Source: Candidatus Cloacimonadota bacterium (GTDB taxonomy: Bacteria; Muiribacteriota; UBA6191). From it: 64,000 nucleotides of DNA. The stretch's first letter is position 1. Each line of letters starts with the position of its first letter. The translations under genes and the position numbers were made by a program. Of this stretch, positions 46,873 through 56,094 are shown one piece after another. Where the stretch lies: NCBI GenBank assembly GCA_023954715.1, contig JAGSHD010000013.1, forward strand, positions 80,936-144,935, given 5' to 3'. A model generated the notes under the pieces. That model worked only from the letters and a program-made list of their open reading frames with translations. It was not told where the DNA came from and did no database searches.

Positions 46873-47934
46873 ATGCAAGATATTCGTGTCAAAGTAGATA
46901 GTGGTTCTTATTTAATAACTCAAAATTTGAATGACTTAAAATCTTTTGCTAAACAAAAGTCAAAAGTTTTACTTATTTGTGATAGTAATACTAAGCAACA
47001 TGCGCTTACAATACAAAATGACTTGAATTGCGAATCTTTGTTAGAGGTATTATCTCCTGGCGAGGATACTAAGTCATTTACAAGTATAGTTTATCTTTTA
47101 GAAAAGTACTCTAGTCAATTGAACCGAGCTAGTGGAGTTGTATTAGTTGGTGGCGGAATGATTGGTGACTTGGGAGCTTTGTTTTCGTCCTTATTATTTC
47201 GTGGGATCGACTTTTATATGGTTCCTACTACTTTACTTTCTATGGTTGACTCTTCCATTGGTGGAAAGACAGCAGTAAATCTCAAAACAGGTAAAAATCT
47301 TGCAGGAGTTTTTAGTAGTCCAAAGGGAGTTTTTATCAATTTTAATTTTTTAAAAACTTTGCCTTGGATTGAATTGCTATCAGGATATGGTGAGCTGATC
47401 AAATCAGCTCTGATTGATTCGGAAGCGTTCTACCAAAAAGCACTAAATTTAGATCTCAAAGGATATTTTGAGTCAAAAGAAGTGAGTGATGAATTTTCAA
47501 CCCTCGTCTATAAGGCTATGCTTTTAAAAAAGAATGTAGTTCAAGAAGATCCTTTTGAAAAGGGTTTACGAAAAGTATTGAATTTAGGTCATACTATGTC
47601 CCATGCAATAGAGTCGTACTATAAGTATAAGATTCCTCATGGGGTATGTGTATTTTATGGGCTTTTTTTAGAAGGGGCCTTAGGTAAACATTTGGGATAT
47701 GTAGACTCAAATTATCCTCTTGAGGTATTAGATAAATTTCGGCAATTAGGGCTTGATGAATTTGATGGTAAATGGCGAGATTTAGAGTCTTGGTTGAAAG
47801 TTGATAAGAAAAACTTCGATGCTACTATACAATTTGCATTTCTAAAAAAGCCTGGGGTCTTGTATGACTTACAAAAGATTTCTACATCTGTGCAATTAGA
47901 AAAAGTTTTTGAAAAAGAGGAGATTTTTTCGTGA
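46873..47934 (+). CDS. aroB: 3-dehydroquinate synthase
   Basis: AroB converts DAHP to 3-dehydroquinate, using NAD and a divalent metal, in the shikimate pathway. The 353 residues include VVLVGGGMIGDLGALFSSLLFRGIDFYMVPTTLLSMVDSSIGGKTAVN and GKNLAGVFSSPKGVF (split at about residue 145), GYGELIKSALI and LNLGHTMSHAIESYY with IPHGVCV, all catalytic signatures. Metal ligands E, H and H are in these last motifs. RBS AAGGGAT lies ten bases after the protease gene stop. It overlaps aroDE by four bases (GTGA). A chlamydia-like aro gene order is suggested. Confidence 0.95.
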   Translation: MQDIRVKVDSGSYLITQNLNDLKSFAKQKSKVLLICDSNTKQHALTIQNDLNCESLLEVLSPGEDTKSFTSIVYLLEKYSSQLNRASGVVLVGGGMIGDLGALFSSLLFRGIDFYMVPTTLLSMVDSSIGGKTAVNLKTGKNLAGVFSSPKGVFINFNFLKTLPWIELLSGYGELIKSALIDSEAFYQKALNLDLKGYFESKEVSDEFSTLVYKAMLLKKNVVQEDPFEKGLRKVLNLGHTMSHAIESYYKYKIPHGVCVFYGLFLEGALGKHLGYVDSNYPLEVLDKFRQLGLDEFDGKWRDLESWLKVDKKNFDATIQFAFLKKPGVLYDLQKISTSVQLEKVFEKEEIFS

Positions 47935-49337
47935 GAGTTTTGAGTTTAATGTGTGAAACGAATCAGCAACTATTTAAGCTGATGACCCAATACTCCTTTT
48001 TTGACGGCTTTGAAATTCGTGGAGATCAAATGATTGAATCTCTAGACTTTAATACACTAAGGCTTTGTTGTAAGGGGTTATTGATTTATACTTGCCGCGA
48101 AGAAAACCAAGAGATTGAACAAATAAAAATAGACTATGTGAATGCTTTAAAAGAGGGATTTGATTATGTGGACTGCGATATTGAGTCGTGGGAAAAATTA
48201 AGTGAGTCTGTCATTGAAGAAAAAGAGCGGTTAATATTAAGTTATCATAATTTTAATGATTTTTCTTTTTCAGAACATTTGCTACAAGTCTTTGAAGAAA
48301 ACCCAGCAGGAGTCAAAAAGATCGCATTAATGCCCCATGATACGTCCGATGGATTTATCTGCTTGAAGAGGTTTGAGAGGATGAGTGGCAAAAAGATCTT
48401 GGTCTTGATGGGTGGTATGGGGCAATGGAGTCGGATTGCTTATAAGAGTTTTGATAGTGAGTGGAGCTACTTTTGTTTGGATGAGATAGCCCCAGGTCAG
48501 GTAAGTGTACAAAAACTTTTATCAGAGCACTACCCCTTAGGAGATAAAAATACGGAGATTTTTGGTATTTTAGGCTCTCCTGTAGAGCACTCTTTGTCAC
48601 CAAAAGTACATAATCTTTTTTTTGAAAAACGTGACATAAATGCCCAATACCTAAGATTTCCTAGTGAAAATCTATCGAGTTTTTTTTATAACTTGCCCGA
48701 TTACGTTGGAAGATTATCGGTAACGATGCCGCACAAACAAGCAGTTTTAACTTATTGTAATGAGTTAGATTTAGTAGCAAAATCTTGTGGTTCAGTAAAC
48801 ACTTTAAAACGGAATGCAAATGGATTTACAGGATATAATACAGATGCATTAGGTCTAAGGTTTGCAATAGAAACGAGAGTCGAAAATTGGCAAGAGTATA
48901 ACTTATTGATTGTAGGGGCTGGTGGGGTTGCTAGAGCAGCTTTAAGTGTATTTTTTGAATATAAAGACAGGATTACCATAGTAAACAGAACCCAAGAAAA
49001 AGCCCAATACCTTGCCAATGAATTTGGAGTCAACTTTTGTGAGATTTGTGATTTACAAAAACTAGAAAAAACGATAATCATTCAGGCTACGGCTTGTGGA
49101 ATGGGCGAGGATATATCTACACCGATCGATTTAGAGTTATTGTGTGAAAGTAGTATTTTGTTTGAAACAGTTTACTTTCCTTCTCATACACCAATAGTAC
49201 ATCATGCTTTAAAGTTGGGTGCTCAAGTGATTTATGGACAAGACTTATTTATCGCGCAGGCAATTGAACAACAGAAAATTTGGTTTGATGGAATGTCTTT
49301 AGATTTTCTTGAGATGGAAGAAGAGTTAGCAAAGTAG
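47931..49337 (+). CDS. aroDE: Fused 3-dehydroquinate dehydratase (type I) and shikimate dehydrogenase
   Basis: A 468-residue bifunctional protein. Residues 1-205 form a type I dehydroquinase: FEIRGDQM (catalytic Glu and Arg), LSYHNF (His) and GVKKIALMP (Schiff-base Lys). Residues about 210-468 are shikimate dehydrogenase: FGILGSPVEHSLSPKVHN, LSVTMPHKQAV (catalytic Lys), GSVNTLKRNANGFTGYNTDALG and a dinucleotide loop VGAGGVARAAL. The GTG start overlaps the aroB stop and has GAGGAG upstream. AroD-AroE fusion is known in Chlamydiae, plants and some Planctomycetes. It channels steps 3 and 4 of the pathway. It converges with the next gene, with two bases between. Confidence 0.95.
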   Translation: MRVLSLMCETNQQLFKLMTQYSFFDGFEIRGDQMIESLDFNTLRLCCKGLLIYTCREENQEIEQIKIDYVNALKEGFDYVDCDIESWEKLSESVIEEKERLILSYHNFNDFSFSEHLLQVFEENPAGVKKIALMPHDTSDGFICLKRFERMSGKKILVLMGGMGQWSRIAYKSFDSEWSYFCLDEIAPGQVSVQKLLSEHYPLGDKNTEIFGILGSPVEHSLSPKVHNLFFEKRDINAQYLRFPSENLSSFFYNLPDYVGRLSVTMPHKQAVLTYCNELDLVAKSCGSVNTLKRNANGFTGYNTDALGLRFAIETRVENWQEYNLLIVGAGGVARAALSVFFEYKDRITIVNRTQEKAQYLANEFGVNFCEICDLQKLEKTIIIQATACGMGEDISTPIDLELLCESSILFETVYFPSHTPIVHHALKLGAQVIYGQDLFIAQAIEQQKIWFDGMSLDFLEMEEELAK

Positions 49338-49339
49338 GA

Positions 49340-50416
49340 TCACTTTTTTCTCAGTTTTTCAACTTTGTCGTTGAACCCAACAAGGGGTTTTCCATCAACA
49401 AAACTTTCAGAACGAGTGACTTTTTGGTTTTGGTCGTACTCTATATAAAGTCCACTTAATTTACCATTTTTGTAAGAAGCTAGTACTTTAGGTTTACCAT
49501 TTTTATAATATGCTTTGTAAATACCACTCAACTCGCCTTGTTTGTAGTTGGTTTCGTCTTTTATTGTTTGGGTATCATAGTAATTATAAAAAGTACCATG
49601 AGATAGGTGGTTAACAAATTGTCCTTTGCTTTTGATATTTCCATTTTTAAAATAACTAATGTAGGGGCCATTGGCCTTATCGTCTCTATAGGTAGTAACA
49701 TCTAAAACTTGCCCATTATCATAATATTGTATGTGCTTCTTATTTAGTTTTCCATTGATATAAAAACTTTGGAGTTTTAGGTTTCCATTTAAAAAAAACT
49801 CTTGGTAGACTTTATGTCTAACATTTTTATCAAAAAACTGTATGAGTTGTATTTGACCGTTAGGATAGAAATTTTTATTTTTACCGTGATATTGACCATT
49901 CAAATAATTTACGACAGTTTTTAGGTTTCGATTGGGATAGTATTCAGTATAAGTGTTTGTTAACTTGTGATTGATGTAAAATCGGTCAGACTCTAGTTGT
50001 CCATTTTTGTGATAACTTCTATAGACATTTTCGAGTTTGTTGTTAATGTAGTTACAAGAAACTTGAAGCTGTCCATCTTTGTAAAAAGCCTGGTAAGGGC
50101 CATTTAACACACCATCCTTATAGGTAGATTTAACATGGACTTCACCATTTTTATGGAATGTGGTTTGAACGCCATTTAGCACTTTTTTATGATTTGATTT
50201 AGTCATATTGTTGGTAGGATGAACAATTTTTTGGATCTGATTAATTGTAGATGATTTAGCAACAGGAACTTCGTTATTTATTTCAAAAAAGTCTAGATTT
50301 TGAATTTGCTCGCTAGCTATATTGGAGTTGGGTTTTTGGTTTTGGTCCTGATTTGTGCAAGCACATAAAAAAACACTTATAAAGCAGAGGATCAGTTTGT
50401 TTTTGATTTGTTTCAT
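49340..50416 (-). CDS. Lipoprotein with MORN-variant (YwqK-like) repeats
   Basis: The signal is MKQIKNKLILCFISVFLCAC with a lipobox (L-C-A-C), so a lipid-anchored envelope protein of 358 residues. From residue about 80 it is an array of about 12 repeats of roughly 23 residues, each like NGPYQAFYKDGQLQVSCNYINN or NNVYRSYHKNGQLESDRFY. These are MORN-variant (toxin-antitoxin YwqK-type) repeats. Unlike the two secreted MORN proteins at 1.2-2.6 kb it has the Y-x-N-G-Q-L type. It sits inverted between aroDE and aroK, so it splits the aro genes. Function unknown. Confidence 0.8.
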   Translation of the reverse strand: MKQIKNKLILCFISVFLCACTNQDQNQKPNSNIASEQIQNLDFFEINNEVPVAKSSTINQIQKIVHPTNNMTKSNHKKVLNGVQTTFHKNGEVHVKSTYKDGVLNGPYQAFYKDGQLQVSCNYINNKLENVYRSYHKNGQLESDRFYINHKLTNTYTEYYPNRNLKTVVNYLNGQYHGKNKNFYPNGQIQLIQFFDKNVRHKVYQEFFLNGNLKLQSFYINGKLNKKHIQYYDNGQVLDVTTYRDDKANGPYISYFKNGNIKSKGQFVNHLSHGTFYNYYDTQTIKDETNYKQGELSGIYKAYYKNGKPKVLASYKNGKLSGLYIEYDQNQKVTRSESFVDGKPLVGFNDKVEKLRKK

Positions 50417-50588
50417 ATAGCTTGGCCTGTTTGAAATTATAAAGGGGATAACATTTATAAAAAGTGTATCATCTAAACTACTATAAGTGCCATTTTAATT
50501 GCTTAAAAGCTAGATAAAAACTGTGGGTCAATGTAAACTGATTTGAAAAATGAGAAATAAAAAGTCCTAAGGACAAAAAATTGGATGA

Positions 50589-51113
50589 ATGATGGGTTGG
50601 ATTGTATTGATAGGACAAAGAGCTTGTGGCAAAACAAGTCTTGGGATGAAACTAGCAGAGCATTTAAACCTAGACTTTATCGACTTAGATGAAGAAATAG
50701 AGAGAAAAGAAAAGAAAAATATTTCAGATATTTTTGAGGTTTTTGGTGAAAAATATTTTAGAACATTAGAGCTGAAAACACTTTTATCACTTCCAAAAAA
50801 ACCTATTATTCTGAGCAGTGGTGGGGGACTTGTTACTCAATCAGAGGCCTTAAGCTTTTTAAAACAACGAGGTAAGATTGTTCATATTAAGGTAGCAAAA
50901 GCTGACCTTAAAGAGCGTAGAAAAAATGACAAAACTAGGCCATTGCTTAATGGAGCTCAATCAGTAAGTCAAGAAATCGATGATACTTATGATTATAGAG
51001 AGGATCTATATATAAAGTCGAGTGATTTACAAGTAGATTGCTCTGGTTTATCTATAGTAGATTCGATACAAAATATCCAAAGTAGTCTTTGTCAGAAATG
51101 GCCTAAGTTTTAA
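50589..51113 (+). CDS. aroK: Shikimate kinase
   Basis: AroK phosphorylates shikimate in the cytosol. The 174-residue protein has P-loop IGQRACGKTSLG (residues 7-18), the shikimate-binding FIDLDEEIERKEKKNISDIFEVFGEKYFRTLELKTL (split around residue 50), LSSGGGLVTQ, and the lid with RRKNDKTRPLL. The G-Q-R-A-C-G-K-T P-loop is a variant of the usual GxMGxGK[ST]. Either of two adjacent ATGs may start it. aroC follows 14 bases downstream, so this pair is an operon. Confidence 0.95.
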   Translation: MMGWIVLIGQRACGKTSLGMKLAEHLNLDFIDLDEEIERKEKKNISDIFEVFGEKYFRTLELKTLLSLPKKPIILSSGGGLVTQSEALSFLKQRGKIVHIKVAKADLKERRKNDKTRPLLNGAQSVSQEIDDTYDYREDLYIKSSDLQVDCSGLSIVDSIQNIQSSLCQKWPKF

Positions 51114-51127
51114 TAAAAAGAGTTATT

Positions 51128-52129
51128 ATGGCATCAAATAGTTTTGGATTAATATATAGATTTACAAGTTTTGGAGAGTCTCACGGAGACTGTTTAGGGG
51201 TTATTTTGGATGGTGTTCCTTCAAATTTCCCTTTAGATTTAACCAAAATTCAAGCAGACCTAGATCGTCGTAAACCTGGTCAAAATAAGTTGATGAGTCA
51301 GCGTAAAGAGGATGATGACTTTGAGTTGGTCTCAGGCTACTTTGAAGGAAAGACAACCGGTACTCCTCTGACTTTTTTAGTTAGAAACAAAGATCAAAAA
51401 TCAAGATCTTACACTGATATTGTAAATTTATACCGACCAGGCCATGCAGATTATACTTATCATAAAAAATACAAAAACTACAACCCTTATGGTGGTGGTA
51501 GATCCAGTGCAAGAGAAACCTTAGCAAGAGTTATAGCGGGATCCGTAGCCAAGCAGTTTTTAGAAACTTTTAATATAAGTATTGAAGCTCAGTTAACTCA
51601 AGTTGGTGATATAAAAGGATCAGTCGATTTAATGCATGAAGAGATTCTTAGAGTAAAAAAACTAGGCAACTCTATAGGCGGAAAAATTGAAGTTAGAGCT
51701 AAAAATATCCCCGTTGGAGTTGGCGAACCAATCTATGAAAAGTTAGATGCGAGATTGGCTTATGCATTTATGTCTATTAATGCTGTAAAGGCTGTTGAAA
51801 TTGGAGATGGCGTTGAAGTTGTCACTAAAATGGGTTCAGAAAACAACGATGTGATCCGAAAGGATGGTCGATTTGAAAGCAATCATTCGGGTGGAATTTT
51901 AGGCGGTATTTCAACAGGGCAAGACCTACTTGCTAGTGTAAGCATAAAACCAACACCATCTATATTTGTAACACAAGATACAATAAACAAAAATAACGAA
52001 GAGGTTCAGTTTGACTTGAAAGGGAGACACGACCCTTGTGTGGCTTTGCGAGCCCCTGTGATTATTGAGGCCATGATGGCTCAAGTAGTTTTTGATTTAA
52101 TGCTGTTAGATGGTAGTTTCTTTTCTTAA
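51128..52129 (+). CDS. aroC: Chorismate synthase
   Basis: AroC makes chorismate from EPSP with reduced FMN. The 333-residue protein starts with SFGLIYRFTSFGESHGDCLGVILDGVP, and has RRKPGQNKLMSQRKEDD, TGTPLTFLVRNKDQKSRSY, YRPGHADYTYHKKY, GGGRSSARETLARV and the late GRHDPCVALRAPVIIEAM. All FMN and EPSP signatures are present. The family is usually 350 to 390 residues, so it is slightly short at the C-terminus but complete in motifs. The other pathway genes aroA, aroF/G are not in the window. Confidence 0.96.
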   Translation: MASNSFGLIYRFTSFGESHGDCLGVILDGVPSNFPLDLTKIQADLDRRKPGQNKLMSQRKEDDDFELVSGYFEGKTTGTPLTFLVRNKDQKSRSYTDIVNLYRPGHADYTYHKKYKNYNPYGGGRSSARETLARVIAGSVAKQFLETFNISIEAQLTQVGDIKGSVDLMHEEILRVKKLGNSIGGKIEVRAKNIPVGVGEPIYEKLDARLAYAFMSINAVKAVEIGDGVEVVTKMGSENNDVIRKDGRFESNHSGGILGGISTGQDLLASVSIKPTPSIFVTQDTINKNNEEVQFDLKGRHDPCVALRAPVIIEAMMAQVVFDLMLLDGSFFS

Positions 52130-52271
52130 TGTACTGCTTGTTTGGGGATTTGTTAAGAAGAGTACAAAATTCTTCGATGTATAGTATATAAAATCAAGGT
52201 TAGAAGTTTTATATACTTTTTATTGGCTTCGAAGATAAAGATTTAGACTTAGCTCTAAATGGGAATAATGT

Positions 52272-54389
52272 ATGTTTCAGGATTACAAAAAATACCGGAT
52301 ATCTAAGTTAAATTACCTGCTTTTTGTAGTTATGTTTAATGTGTTTTCACTTGGCTTAGAGGCTGGAACATTTAAAACAGAAGCTGTAAAAAGTGCTTTT
52401 AATGCAGGTCTTGAAGCATCAGATATTCGTGGAAAGTATAAACTAGAAGACTTGTTAGATGGAGCAGATGTCTTATTTGATAATAAAGAGTATCGTAGAG
52501 CACAGGATCTATATGAGTTATCTCTGAGTTTGGATGCTAAAAATTTATCAATTTTTAAACATTTAGCTATCATCTATGAAAAGACGGATCAAAATACCAA
52601 ATTAGCTCATCTAGCCGAGTCCGTGTCTAGTTATCTTTTACCAGAGGGTAATGATGATGACTTTTATCAAAAAATGTTGAGTATTTCTATCGCTTTGAAT
52701 TCAAAAAGAAATCCTGAATTATCTTGGAAAACTTGGAGCAGGTTGTTTGAAACGGTCAAAAAGAAACCAGGTAAGCTAAGAACAATAGTTCAAAATTTAG
52801 AGTCTAAAGTTCATGTTCCTTTTTTAGCTAGGATGTATCAGATATTAGAGAAAAAAAAGCTTTATTCTGATTTTCAGTGGGGACAACTCGCTGAGTACTT
52901 TTTTTTACAAGCAGATAGAAAAGCAGCTAGATTTTACTATAACAAAGAGTTTATAAAACAAAAGTTTGATAGAAGATATCTATACCCTTATGCACTGATT
53001 GAGTATGAGGATAGAAATTTTCAGTCTTGTCAGGTTTTTATAAAGCTTTGTAAAGCTTTGATTAAAGATCAAATGATTTTAAGAAAAGTGGAGCTGTTAC
53101 AAAGAAATTTGAATGATCACCTCTATGACGTGGGAGTTGATCAAATTCGAAAAGAAGTTGATTTTTTGTTTCGCTTTCAAGAGCCAGAATTGGCTTTAGC
53201 TCGATTAGAGCAGTTAGTTTTACTTTCTTTGAGTCATCCTAAGACCTTCTTAGATATTGCAGAGCTTTTGTTTAAATACCCAAAAAAATATAAGACTTGG
53301 GGTTATGCTAAAGACTATTTGTTAAAATTCAGTCAGTTTAAATCTTTAAGTTTTAACGATCTATTAAAAGCTTGTGAAATCTTCTATGAAAAAGATTACC
53401 TCGAAGAAATGGTTCTATTACTCAAAAAAATATCAAGAGACTACCCTAAAGAGTCCAAATCAAACCGGCGTTTAATTCACTTTAAGAAGATAGTTTTAGA
53501 GCAGTTAAAAAAAGATATATCTTTGTTTTCGTTGCATGGATCTACGGCTGACTTAAAACGATATTTGTTATTTGTTATAGCCTTTGATCCATATTTTTCA
53601 GATGCTTATGTAAAACTATCGGATGTATATTTATTGGAGATTGAAAAAGAGCTAAAAGGTAGAAAATCTCTATCAATAAGCCTACGAGAAGAAGTGTCAA
53701 AATTTGTAGAAAAAATGAAAGACTATCCTCTAAGACGAAGTAAAAATCGAAGTGATTTGAATTATTACTCTGCAAAACTGATGCTTAAGTTTCCTAAGAA
53801 ACATCGTAAGCACTCCATGGAGATTGCATATTTAAAGAATGCGATAAAAGAAGATGATACCTTATTAGATGCCTATTTAATGCTGGCAAAAGTTTATCAT
53901 GATTTTGAATTTTATCGTCAGTCGATTAAGCAATTGATTGAGTTAAGAGAGAGATTAGATGAGACTGATTTTGAAATAATGTCTACTATCAATGTATTAC
54001 TGAGTAAAAACCACTTGAAAATGGCATCACAATCTTATGCACACTCAAATTATTTTTTAGTGGTAAACTCTATGGAAAAAGCCTTGTCATATGCTAAAAA
54101 GCCTACTATAGATAAAGAATCAAGTATATGGTTGGCATATTCTTATTATTATATTGAGCAATTTGATAAGATGGATAAATTGGTGAAGTTATCCATCAAG
54201 ACTTATGGCACAGGTACAGAGCTTTTGTATCTGTTGGCTTTGTCTCACGAAGGCCGTTATGAATATAAAAAAGCAATTGAAGCCTATCAAAAAGCATTAA
54301 AGGTAAATGTGAATGATAAAAGTCCATTTATAGAAGAGTGTGAGAAGGCTATTTCTAGTTTACAGTCTATTTTAAATTCAAGAGAGTGA
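52272..54389 (+). CDS. Exported TPR-like repeat protein, 705 residues
   Basis: An N-terminal hydrophobic segment (LNYLLFVVMFNVFSLGLEAG, residues 13-32) gives a signal peptide. The remainder is helical repeat with TPR-like spacing, clearest at the N-terminus (DGADVLFDNKEYRRAQDLYELSLSLD) and the C-terminus (YLLALSHEGRYEYKKAIEAYQKALKVN). The middle is diverged and very Lys, Leu and Tyr rich. Probably a periplasmic scaffold. It is followed 50 bases on by dnaX with no terminator between. Confidence 0.75.
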   Translation: MFQDYKKYRISKLNYLLFVVMFNVFSLGLEAGTFKTEAVKSAFNAGLEASDIRGKYKLEDLLDGADVLFDNKEYRRAQDLYELSLSLDAKNLSIFKHLAIIYEKTDQNTKLAHLAESVSSYLLPEGNDDDFYQKMLSISIALNSKRNPELSWKTWSRLFETVKKKPGKLRTIVQNLESKVHVPFLARMYQILEKKKLYSDFQWGQLAEYFFLQADRKAARFYYNKEFIKQKFDRRYLYPYALIEYEDRNFQSCQVFIKLCKALIKDQMILRKVELLQRNLNDHLYDVGVDQIRKEVDFLFRFQEPELALARLEQLVLLSLSHPKTFLDIAELLFKYPKKYKTWGYAKDYLLKFSQFKSLSFNDLLKACEIFYEKDYLEEMVLLLKKISRDYPKESKSNRRLIHFKKIVLEQLKKDISLFSLHGSTADLKRYLLFVIAFDPYFSDAYVKLSDVYLLEIEKELKGRKSLSISLREEVSKFVEKMKDYPLRRSKNRSDLNYYSAKLMLKFPKKHRKHSMEIAYLKNAIKEDDTLLDAYLMLAKVYHDFEFYRQSIKQLIELRERLDETDFEIMSTINVLLSKNHLKMASQSYAHSNYFLVVNSMEKALSYAKKPTIDKESSIWLAYSYYYIEQFDKMDKLVKLSIKTYGTGTELLYLLALSHEGRYEYKKAIEAYQKALKVNVNDKSPFIEECEKAISSLQSILNSRE

Positions 54390-54439
54390 AAAAGAGAGAT
54401 TTGTAGAACTTCATAGAAAGATATTATTGGTGATAGAAA

Positions 54440-56092
54440 ATGAATAACTCAGATGTAAATAAAAGTCTCTATAGAAAATACCGCCCCATGGTATGGAAAG
54501 ATGTTTGCGGGCAGGATAATGTAGTGAAAATCCTGAAAAACACTTTAATCAGTAAGCAAGTGAGTCACGCATATTTGTTTTGTGGTCCTAGAGGAACAGG
54601 TAAAACTTCTTCAGCAAAGATTTTTGCAAAAACTATTAATTGTGAATCACCAAGAGAAGGCGAGCCTTGTGAAGAATGTAAATATTGCACAGCTTTTGCA
54701 TCAGGTACTTTTCCGGACTTTTATGAATTAGATGCAGCGAGTAATCGTGGTATTGATGATTTTAGAGAGATACGAGATCAGGTTCAATATCCTCCCATGT
54801 CTGGCAAAGATAAATTTAAGGTTTTCGTAATTGATGAAGCTCATATGCTTACCGTGCAAGCATCCAATGCATTTTTGAAAACCCTAGAGGAGCCACCACC
54901 ATATATAGTATTTATTTTAGCTACTACTGAGCCAGAAAAACTATTGGCTACTATTTTATCTAGATGTATTCGTTTAGATTTTTCTTTGTTATCTCATAAA
55001 GCAGTAGAGCAAAGATTAAACACAATTGTTGACTTAGAAGGGGTAAAATTAGATAGTGCTGTAAATCAGAAGCTCATCCAGCGAGGATCAGGAGGAATGA
55101 GAGATACTCTTACTCTATTAGAGCAGGCGATTCACTTTTGTGGGGATTACATCGAGTTAGACTCTTACTTAAAAATGATGGGCCTAACATCTTTAGAAGA
55201 GGTTGATATTTTACTCGAGCATTGGAGTAACAATAAAAAGAATCAACTAATTCCCCATTTAAAATCGATTTTACAAAGTGGAAAGAGAGTGGATGATCTC
55301 TTTTTACAAATGGTAGAAAGAGTGCAAAACTATATACACTTTTTACTTAAGATTACGGGAGAGTATCCAAAAGTGCCTCAGTTTTTAGCTGCTACAAAAT
55401 TAGATTTTTGGGTAGAGAGTTATCATTGGTTTTTAGGTGTTTTGGATTCAATGAAACACAGTTTACATCCTGAGTTACATGGCGAACTAGCATTGTTAAA
55501 AGATATGAGCCAAGATCAAGGAAGTGTATCGGGAGAAATTCCTAAAGATTTAGAGAAGCGCTTACAAACTATAGAGAAGCGTCTTTCTTCGGGTGCAGTG
55601 AAAAAATCGGATGAAGCTAAACCATCCATAAAACCAAGAGTTCAAGTTAAGGATAATACATTAGATAGTTATCCAGAAGCTCAAAAAAATTGGATATTAA
55701 TTCAAAGAGATATTAAAGTGAGGCATCCTTTGTTGTTTGCTTTAGTAGAGCCTGCACAAGCAAGAGATATTGATGGTAAGTTTTGTTTGTATTATTCAGA
55801 AGCTCATAGTTTTCATTATAAAAAAGTACAAGATGAGCGTAATTTTGCTTTACTAAGCAAATTAGTTGATGGTCGATATGGTCAAGACCATGAGATAGAG
55901 ATTATTTTAGGAGAGGTCCCGGGTGAAGAGGCTCAAGTGGTCAAAGCTGTTGCAAGAAAATCAAATACTTCTTCTAAAACTAACAATGTAAAGTCTAAAA
56001 TACCCGATGAATTAAAGAAAAAACTACTGAATGACAATGGTTTGTCCCGATTAATCAATGAATTAGGGGCAGAGATAAAAAAAGTCGATTGA
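54440..56092 (+). CDS. dnaX: DNA polymerase III gamma/tau clamp-loader subunit
   Basis: DnaX is the motor of the clamp loader that places the beta ring on DNA. The 550-residue protein has the family start (LYRKYRPMVWKDVCGQDNVVKILKN), Walker A FCGPRGTGKTSSAK, a zinc cluster (NCESPREGEPCEECKYC), and DELH-type motif VFVIDEAHML. Sensor 1 (IFILATTEPEKLLATILSRC) and SRC are in the usual order. The C-terminal 170 residues are diverged. An A7 run lies in frame just before the stop (56077-56083). The next gene begins two bases after the stop, so they are co-translated. Confidence 0.95.
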   Translation: MNNSDVNKSLYRKYRPMVWKDVCGQDNVVKILKNTLISKQVSHAYLFCGPRGTGKTSSAKIFAKTINCESPREGEPCEECKYCTAFASGTFPDFYELDAASNRGIDDFREIRDQVQYPPMSGKDKFKVFVIDEAHMLTVQASNAFLKTLEEPPPYIVFILATTEPEKLLATILSRCIRLDFSLLSHKAVEQRLNTIVDLEGVKLDSAVNQKLIQRGSGGMRDTLTLLEQAIHFCGDYIELDSYLKMMGLTSLEEVDILLEHWSNNKKNQLIPHLKSILQSGKRVDDLFLQMVERVQNYIHFLLKITGEYPKVPQFLAATKLDFWVESYHWFLGVLDSMKHSLHPELHGELALLKDMSQDQGSVSGEIPKDLEKRLQTIEKRLSSGAVKKSDEAKPSIKPRVQVKDNTLDSYPEAQKNWILIQRDIKVRHPLLFALVEPAQARDIDGKFCLYYSEAHSFHYKKVQDERNFALLSKLVDGRYGQDHEIEIILGEVPGEEAQVVKAVARKSNTSSKTNNVKSKIPDELKKKLLNDNGLSRLINELGAEIKKVD

Positions 56093-56094
56093 TT

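Noticed and set aside
55590..55620. AAAAAA runs in the middle of dnaX as the gamma frameshift site
   Set aside because: The run reads G-AAA-AAA in frame, which is not a slippery X-XXY-YYZ heptamer.
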